64,000 bases of DNA. Source: Nesterenkonia pannonica (GTDB taxonomy: Bacteria; Actinomycetota; Actinomycetes; Actinomycetales; Micrococcaceae). Of this stretch, positions 58,602-64,000 are shown piece by piece; the first letter of the stretch is position 1; every line of letters begins with the position of its first letter. The stretch is taken from NCBI RefSeq assembly GCF_019575955.1, contig NZ_CP080575.1, positions 1,054,001-1,118,000 of the forward strand, written 5' to 3'. The notes below the pieces were generated by a model, which worked only from the letters and a program-made list of their open reading frames with translations, ran no database searches and had not been told where the DNA came from. Position numbers and translations under genes: made by a program.

Positions 58602-60042
58602 TCGCGCTCACCGCCGAAGAGATCGCCTCAGCAGTCGGAGGCCGCCTGCGAGGCGCAGCCAACCCCGAGAAGCTCACCGTCACTCACGCCGACACGGACT
58701 CACGAGGCATGCGGGCTGATTCGCTCTTCGTCGCCAAACCCGGAGAGCGCACCGATGGCCACCTCTTCATAGACGCCGCGCTCGAGGCAGGCGCAGTCCT
58801 CGTGCTGGCCGAGAGGGAGACGGACTCTCCCAACGGCACTCCGCACCCTGCAGTGATCGTCGAGGACGTGATCCGTGCCATGGGAGCCCTCGCGGCAGAG
58901 ATCGTCCGGCGGATCCGCGCGCACTCAGAGACCACCGTCATCGGCATCACCGGGTCATCCGGAAAGACAACCACGAAGGACCTGCTCCGCGCCCTCCTCG
59001 AGCCGGAAGGTCCGACAGTGGCGCCTCAGGGCTCCTACAACGGCGAAGTGGGCGTTCCCCTCACCATCTTCATGGCCGAGCTGGAGACCCGCCACCTCAT
59101 CGTCGAGATGGGAGCCGACGCACCCGGCAACATCGCTGACCTGTGCGAGATCGTCCGTCCTGACATCGGCGTCGTGCTGATGGTCGGCTCCGCCCACGCC
59201 GGAAAGTTCGGCGGTGCGGACAAGATCGCCCTCACCAAGGGAGAGCTGGCCGCAGGAGCGACCGGTCACGTCCTGCTCAACGCCGATGACTCGCAGGTCA
59301 CGGCCATGGCAGAGCGCGCCTCGGCCCCCGTCACATGGTTCGGCGAAGCTGCGTCGTCGGAGATCCAAGCGCAGGACGTCACCACCGACTCTGCGGGACA
59401 TCCGGTGCTCACACTGGCCCACCGTGACGCCGACTCCGCCTCGTCGGAGGGTACCGGATCACCAGTGGCCTCACGGGCACGCACCACGTGACAAACATCC
59501 TGGCGGCGGCCGCCGCCGCATACCGTCTTAAGCGCCGACCTTCAGACCATCGCAGCCCGCCTGGACGGGCTCGGCCCCTCAAGCCGCTGGCGGATGGAGC
59601 GGATCGAGCGGGCAGACGGCGTCACCATCATCAACGATGCCTACAACGCCAACCCCGAGTCCATGCGGGAGGCGCTCAAGACGCTCGCACGCCTGGCGCA
59701 TCCTGAAGCAGGCGAAGACCGCCGTTCGGTCGCCGTGCTCGGGGCCATGCTCGAGCTGGGCGACGAGCACAACATCGCGCACATCCGCACGGGAGAGACT
59801 GTGGTGCGGCTGAACATCGACCGGACGCTGGTCGTCGGCGATGATGCCTACCCCCTCTACCGCGGGGCCGTGGCCGAAGGCTCATGGGACGACGAAGTCA
59901 ATGGGTGCCGACCTCCGAAGAGGCGGAGGCCTGGCTGCAGGAGAACCTCCGCCCCGGCGACGTCGTCCTCTTCAAGTCATCGAACGGGGTAGGACTGAGA
60001 CTCCTGGGCGACCGCGTCGCCGGGCGGGAGGACTCCCAGTGA
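58598..60042 (+). CDS. murF: UDP-MurNAc-tripeptide-D-alanyl-D-alanine ligase MurF
   Basis: Adds D-Ala-D-Ala to the UDP-MurNAc-tripeptide. ATG 58598 overlaps the murE stop (ATGA). Landmarks are [38 protein letters not shown]-loop [80 protein letters not shown], then after a shift near 59455 [12 protein letters not shown] and, after an odd CTTAAGC at 59527-59533, [20 protein letters not shown] and [14 protein letters not shown] last shift near 59900 leads to [13 protein letters not shown]. About 480 residues. The stop overlaps mraY. Confidence 0.93.
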
Positions 60043-61147
60043 TCGCTGTCGTGATAGGTGCCATGCTGGGGCTCCTCCTCACGCTGTTCGGGACGCCCCT
60101 GTTCATCCGGTTCCTCGAAGCTCGAGGCTATGGGCAGTTCATCAGAGACGATGGGCCGACCAGCCACCACCTCAAGCGAGGCACCCCGACCATGGGCGGG
60201 GCGGTCATCATTCTGGCTGTGCTGCTGGCCTACGGGATCGCGCACAGCATCGTGCTCCTGTTCGGCGAATCCACCTCCGGACCGACGGTATCAGGACTCC
60301 TTCTTCTGCTCCTGATGGTCGGCATGGGCCTCGTCGGCTTCTTCGACGACGCCGCCAAGATCACAAAGAAGCAGTCCCTGGGACTCGGACCATGGTCAAA
60401 GATCACCGGACAGCTCAGCGTCGGCTCGGCCTTCGGCATCATGGCGCTGCTGTTCCCCAACGCCCAGGGGCAGACTCCGGGGATGACCATGGTCTCGTTC
60501 GCGAGGAGATCCCATGGCTGGACTTTGCCTTCTTCGGGACGATCGTGGGGGCGATCCTCTTCGTCATCTGGGCCAACCTGATCAACACAGCCGCCACGAA
60601 CGCAGTCAACCTGACGGACGGTCTCGACGGCCTCGCTGCCGGGGCCACTGCCATGCTGACGGCCGCCTACACGATCATGTCGATCTGGCAGCACAACCAG
60701 TCGTGCGGACGAGGACGCTCGGTTGAGGAAGTCTGCTACGAGGTCCGAGATCCGATGGATCTGGCCATGCTGGCTGCAACCATCACCGGTGCGCTCATCG
60801 GGTTCCTCTGGTGGAACACCAAGCCCGCGAAGATCTTCATGGGCGACACGGGATCCTTGGCTCTGGGCGGTGCGCTCGCCGGGTTCGCGATCCTCACGCA
60901 CACGCAGCTGCTCTTCATCATCCTCGGCGGCCTCTTCGTCATCATCACCTGTTCGGTCATTCTGCAGGTCGGATACTTCAAGCTCAGCGGCGGCAAGCGG
61001 ATCTTCAAGATGGCGCCGCTGCAGCACCACTTCGAGCTCAAAGGCTGGTCCGAGGAAACCGTCGTCGTGCGCTTCTGGATCGTCGCAGCGCTGTGTGTGG
61101 GCCTGGGCATGGCGATCTTCTACGGCGAATGGGTGCTGACTCAGTGA
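60039..61147 (+). CDS. mraY: Phospho-N-acetylmuramoyl-pentapeptide-transferase MraY
   Basis: Membrane enzyme that moves phospho-MurNAc-pentapeptide onto undecaprenyl phosphate, giving lipid I. GTG 60039 overlaps the murF stop. The sequence has [39 protein letters not shown], and after a shift near 60505 [20 protein letters not shown] and [40 protein letters not shown] and the loop [20 protein letters not shown] (HHH-like motif) complete the active site. Ten membrane segments fit the family. The stop overlaps murD. Confidence 0.95.
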
Positions 61148-62653
61148 CCTCGACGGAACAGCTGCGGGGCTGGGATGCCCCCGCGTGGAGAGGGCTTCGT
61201 GCGGTCGTCACCGGTCTCAGGGTGACCGGCTTCTCAGCAGCCGACACGCTCGCCGAACTCGGAGCCGATGTCATCGTCATCGATGCCCAGTTCACCGAGA
61301 AGAAGGAGCTCGACGCGGAGACCCTGCGCCTCGTGGGCGTGCGAGACATCCGATTCGGCCCGGAGGCCGCCGACGAGATAGCACAGTTCGACGGGTCGGC
61401 TCCGGACCTTGTGGTGACCTCTCCCGGATGGAGGCCAGACTCTCGCCTCATCGCATCGGCGACGAACCAGGGCATCCCCGTATGGTCCGATGTGCAGCTG
61501 GCCCATCGACTCGGCCCCAGGCCCGAGACCCTCGCAGCCCGAGGCGGCCCCCTGTGGCTGACCGTCACCGGCACCAACGGCAAGACCACGACTGTCAGCC
61601 TGCTCGAGGAGATGCTCCTCGCAGACGGCCGACGCGCAGTGGCCTGCGGGAACATCGGCATGCCGATCCTCGACGCGATCCGTGATCCCGAGGGCTTCGA
61701 CGTGCTGGCAGTAGAGCTCTCGAGCTTCCAGCTCCACTACACGGAGGCCCTGAGCGCAGCGGCCTCAGCAGTCCTGAACATCGCCGAGGATCACGTGGAC
61801 TGGCACGGGTCCTATGGGAGCTACGCCGCGGCCAAGGCGAAGATCCACCACGGCACTCGCACCGCCTGCATCTTCAACACGGCGGACGCCGCGACCATGC
61901 ATATGGTCGAGCAGGCTGACGTCGCAGAGGGATGCCGAGCCATCGGCTTCACGCTGGACACCCCGATGTCTCGCAGGTCGGTCTGGTCATGAGTGAGGGG
62001 GCGAAGGCATCCTCGTCGACCGGGCCTTCCTCGACAACAGGCGGCACGAGGCGGTGGAGCTGGCAACGATGTCTGACTTCGGCGGTCTTGCTCCGAAGCA
62101 TCTCGTGGAGAATGCCCTGGCAGCCGGGGCTTTGGCCCGGGCGGCCGGAGTCTCCCGGAAGCAGTGCGTGCCGGCATCCGCTCCTACGAGGCGGCGGACC
62201 ACCGCATCCAGCCTGTCGCCCGTCAGAACGACATCCTGTGGATCAACGACTCCAAGGCGACAAACCCCCATGCCGCTCAGGCGTCCTGGTCTCCTTTCCC
62301 GCATCGTCTGGATTGCAGGCGGTCTGCCCAAGGGCGTCGACTACGACCCGCTCGTGCAGGCCGCTGCGGACCGTCTTCAGCATGTGATTCTGCTGGGACG
62401 AGATCCTTCCCCGCTTGCCGAGAGCCTTGCGCGACACGCGCCGCAGGTGCCGGTCACGTCAGGGTTCGACGGCGAAGATGGTCACGACGCAATGGAGGCG
62501 GCCGTGCGTGCCGCACAGCGGATCGCCCAGCCCGGGCAGACAGTGCTGCTGAGCCCTGCTGCAGCGTCCATGGACCAGTTCGCCTCCTACATCGCACGCG
62601 GAGAAGCCTTTGTGCGGGCCGTAGCGGCAGTGATCGAGCAGGACGACGACTAG
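61144..62653 (+). CDS. murD: UDP-MurNAc-L-alanine-D-glutamate ligase MurD
   Basis: Adds D-Glu to UDP-MurNAc-L-Ala. GTG 61144 overlaps the mraY stop. The nucleotide-sugar domain has [20 protein letters not shown] and [17 protein letters not shown]. The ATP domain has [40 protein letters not shown] and [20 protein letters not shown]. After shifts near 61970 and 62000-62155 comes [20 protein letters not shown], then [20 protein letters not shown] and [20 protein letters not shown]. About 500 residues. A ribosome site for ftsW (AGGAGG) follows in the 20-base gap. Confidence 0.93.
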
Positions 62654-62673
62654 CCCGACAGGAGGGGCCGAGA

Positions 62674-63953
62674 TGAGCACCACTGCACGCCCCGGCCTCT
62701 CCGTGGTCGAGGACGACGAAGACCACGTGTCCGACGGCTCCATGCCGGCCGTGCATGGCGCGCGGACAGAGACAATCGCCGCCGCGAACGGGTCCGCGGC
62801 ATCTGGCAGTTCTTCGAAGGCGGGAACCCCTATACCAACTACTGGCTGGTCCTGGGGGCCACCGTCGCGCTGGCCGCCATAGGGCTGACCATGGTCCTGT
62901 CCTCCACATCGGTCGACGCCGACGGCAACTCCTTCACCACCTTCACGCGGCAGGCATCATGGGCAGGGCTGGGCGTCATCGGCATGCTTCTGATGACCCT
63001 GGTGCCTACGCGGTGGCTCGGAGGCATCGGGTGGGTCATGATGATCGCCTCAGGCGTGATGCTGTGCCTGGTTGCCTTCACTCCGCTGGGCTCCACGGCC
63101 GGAGGCTCCACCAACTGGCTGGAGATCGGGCCGGTGCGAGGCCAGCCCTCAGAAGTCGCCAAGCTGGCCCTGATTCTGTGGGGCGCCTCTGTGCTCGCCA
63201 AAAGGGACGGCTCGTCGAGCGGTTCACCCACTGGATGATGCCCTTCGTGGCGCCCGGCGCGCTCACCGTGCTGGTGCTCGTGCTGGCGGGCGGCGACCTG
63301 GGCACCAGCATCGTGATCACGATGATCGTAGGCACGCTGCTCTTCGCAGCCGGGGTCAAGATGCGATACTTCCTCTTCGCATCCGGACTCGCAGCGGCAG
63401 CGGGCGCTCTCCTGATGTGGATGACTCCCTACCGCATGATGCGCGTCTACGCCTGGCTGGGCATGAACTGCGATCACCCCACAGAGCCCTGCCACCAGAC
63501 CCAGCAGGGCTTCTACGCTCTGGCCTCCGGCGGCTTCTGGGGTCGGATTGGGCCAATCGCGTCAGAAGTGGGCGTACATTCCTGAGGTGGAGAACGACTT
63601 CATCTTCACGATCATCGGTGAAGAGCTGGGCCTTCTGGGCACAGTGCTCGTCCTGGGGCTCTTCATGACCCTCGTCGTGGGAATCTTCAGAATCGCCTCA
63701 GCCTCCAAGGACCACTTCGTGCGACTGGTGTGCATCGGCATCGCCGCGTGGCTCGTCGGACAGGCGTTCGTCAATATCTCCATGGTCACCGGTCTGATCC
63801 CGGTGGTCGGGGTGCCGCTGCCCTTCATCTCCTACGGAGGCTCAGCGCTGACGATGGCGATGCTGGGAATAGGCGTCGTGCTGAACTTCGCCCGGCGGCA
63901 GCGCCTGGAGGCGATGAAGCCCCGAGGCAGAAGCCGAGGGGCCAAAAAGCTAA
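62674..63953 (+). CDS. ftsW: Peptidoglycan glycosyltransferase FtsW
   Basis: SEDS-family glycan polymerase of the septum, partner of FtsI. ATG 62674 starts MSTTARPGLSVVEDDEDHVS. After a shift near 62800 come WLVLGATVALAAIGLTMVLS, TPLGSTAGGSTNWLEIGPVR and QPSEVAKLALILWGASVLAK. ERFTHWMMPFVAPGALTVLV, GGDLGTSIVITMIVG and HQTQQGFYALASGGFWG follow, then IPEVENDFIFTIIGEELGLL and PLPFISYGGSALTMAMLGIG. Shifts lie near 63205 and 63555. The end is uncertain: TAA at 63951 requires one base less in CGAGGGG; otherwise the frame runs on to a later stop. The last 45 bases may hold the start of murG but nothing firm can be called. Confidence 0.9.
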
Positions 63954-64000
63954 GGGCACTACACTGTCATCGCCGAGGGCCTGAGGCGGCTTTCGATCCC

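Noticed and set aside
63954..64000. Start of murG at the right edge
   Set aside because: murG is expected after ftsW and LRRLSI would fit, but there is no clear start codon or ribosome site in the last 45 bases.

Overview
The window is high-GC DNA with tightly packed genes and looks like an actinobacterium of the order Micrococcales, family Micrococcaceae. Nesterenkonia is my best guess, but the genus is inference. Pointers are the SigR/RsrA pair, the multifunctional 2-oxoglutarate decarboxylase Kgd, GuaB1, a 24-residue bL37, DUF3040 beside mraZ, and a dcw cluster of actinobacterial layout. Several secreted proteins (xylanase, PilO tail, ZnuA, glutamate-binding protein) are strongly acidic, which fits a salt-tolerant lifestyle.

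Layout. 1-1848 (-): an Mn/Zn-type ABC importer with an inverted-repeat operator. 1902-5909 (-): DoxX-aroA-rsgA-hisN. 5986-7193: sigR-rsrA behind a consensus SigR promoter, with bL37 convergent. 7232-11819 (-): an SGNH-type hydrolase and kgd. 11975-15821 (+): guaB1 and two CNNM/CBS membrane proteins. 15853-19474: HIT protein, zur and znuABC with a Zur-like box. 19510-23425 (-): hrpA, followed by tRNA-Leu(CAG). 23831-28766: an acidic GH10 lipoprotein, a membrane protein, a PlsC-type acyltransferase, a glutamate-type binding protein and DUF1684. 29034-42943 (+): a type IV pilus locus (pilB, pilT, pilC, a PstS-like gene, pilA, two minor pilins, a large repeat-rich pilin-like protein, pilD, pilM, pilN, pilO). 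43084-51990: a CAP-domain protein, a small membrane protein, an acyl-CoA ligase, class II DAHP synthase, a Ser/Thr kinase, a polyprenyl synthase and dinB. 52099-64000 (+): DUF3040, then mraZ-(mraW RNA)-rsmH-ftsL-ftsI-murE-murF-mraY-murD-ftsW, running off the edge. No stretch over 300 bases lacks a gene; the 270-base gaps at 28767-29033, 34865-35133 and 52586-52856 hold regulatory structure.

Sequence quality matters. Most genes longer than about 600 bases are broken by single-base shifts, usually at shortened G/C runs, yet both halves stay conserved. I give each as one gene spanning the breaks and do not call pseudogenes. A second pattern is a set of replacements (GTAAGC, GCTTAC, GCTAAC, GCTTAGC and similar) exactly where conserved protein families call for GCCGGC. 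This looks like the footprint of a modified GCCGGC motif on base calling, and it also explains in-frame stops in ftsL and murE.

Working together, the two metal importers, zur and SigR/RsrA handle metal and thiol stress. The pilus locus has motor, platform, pilins, peptidase and PilMNO but no secretin, as expected for a single-membrane cell. The dcw genes make peptidoglycan precursors and the septal synthase, mostly with 4-base start/stop overlaps.
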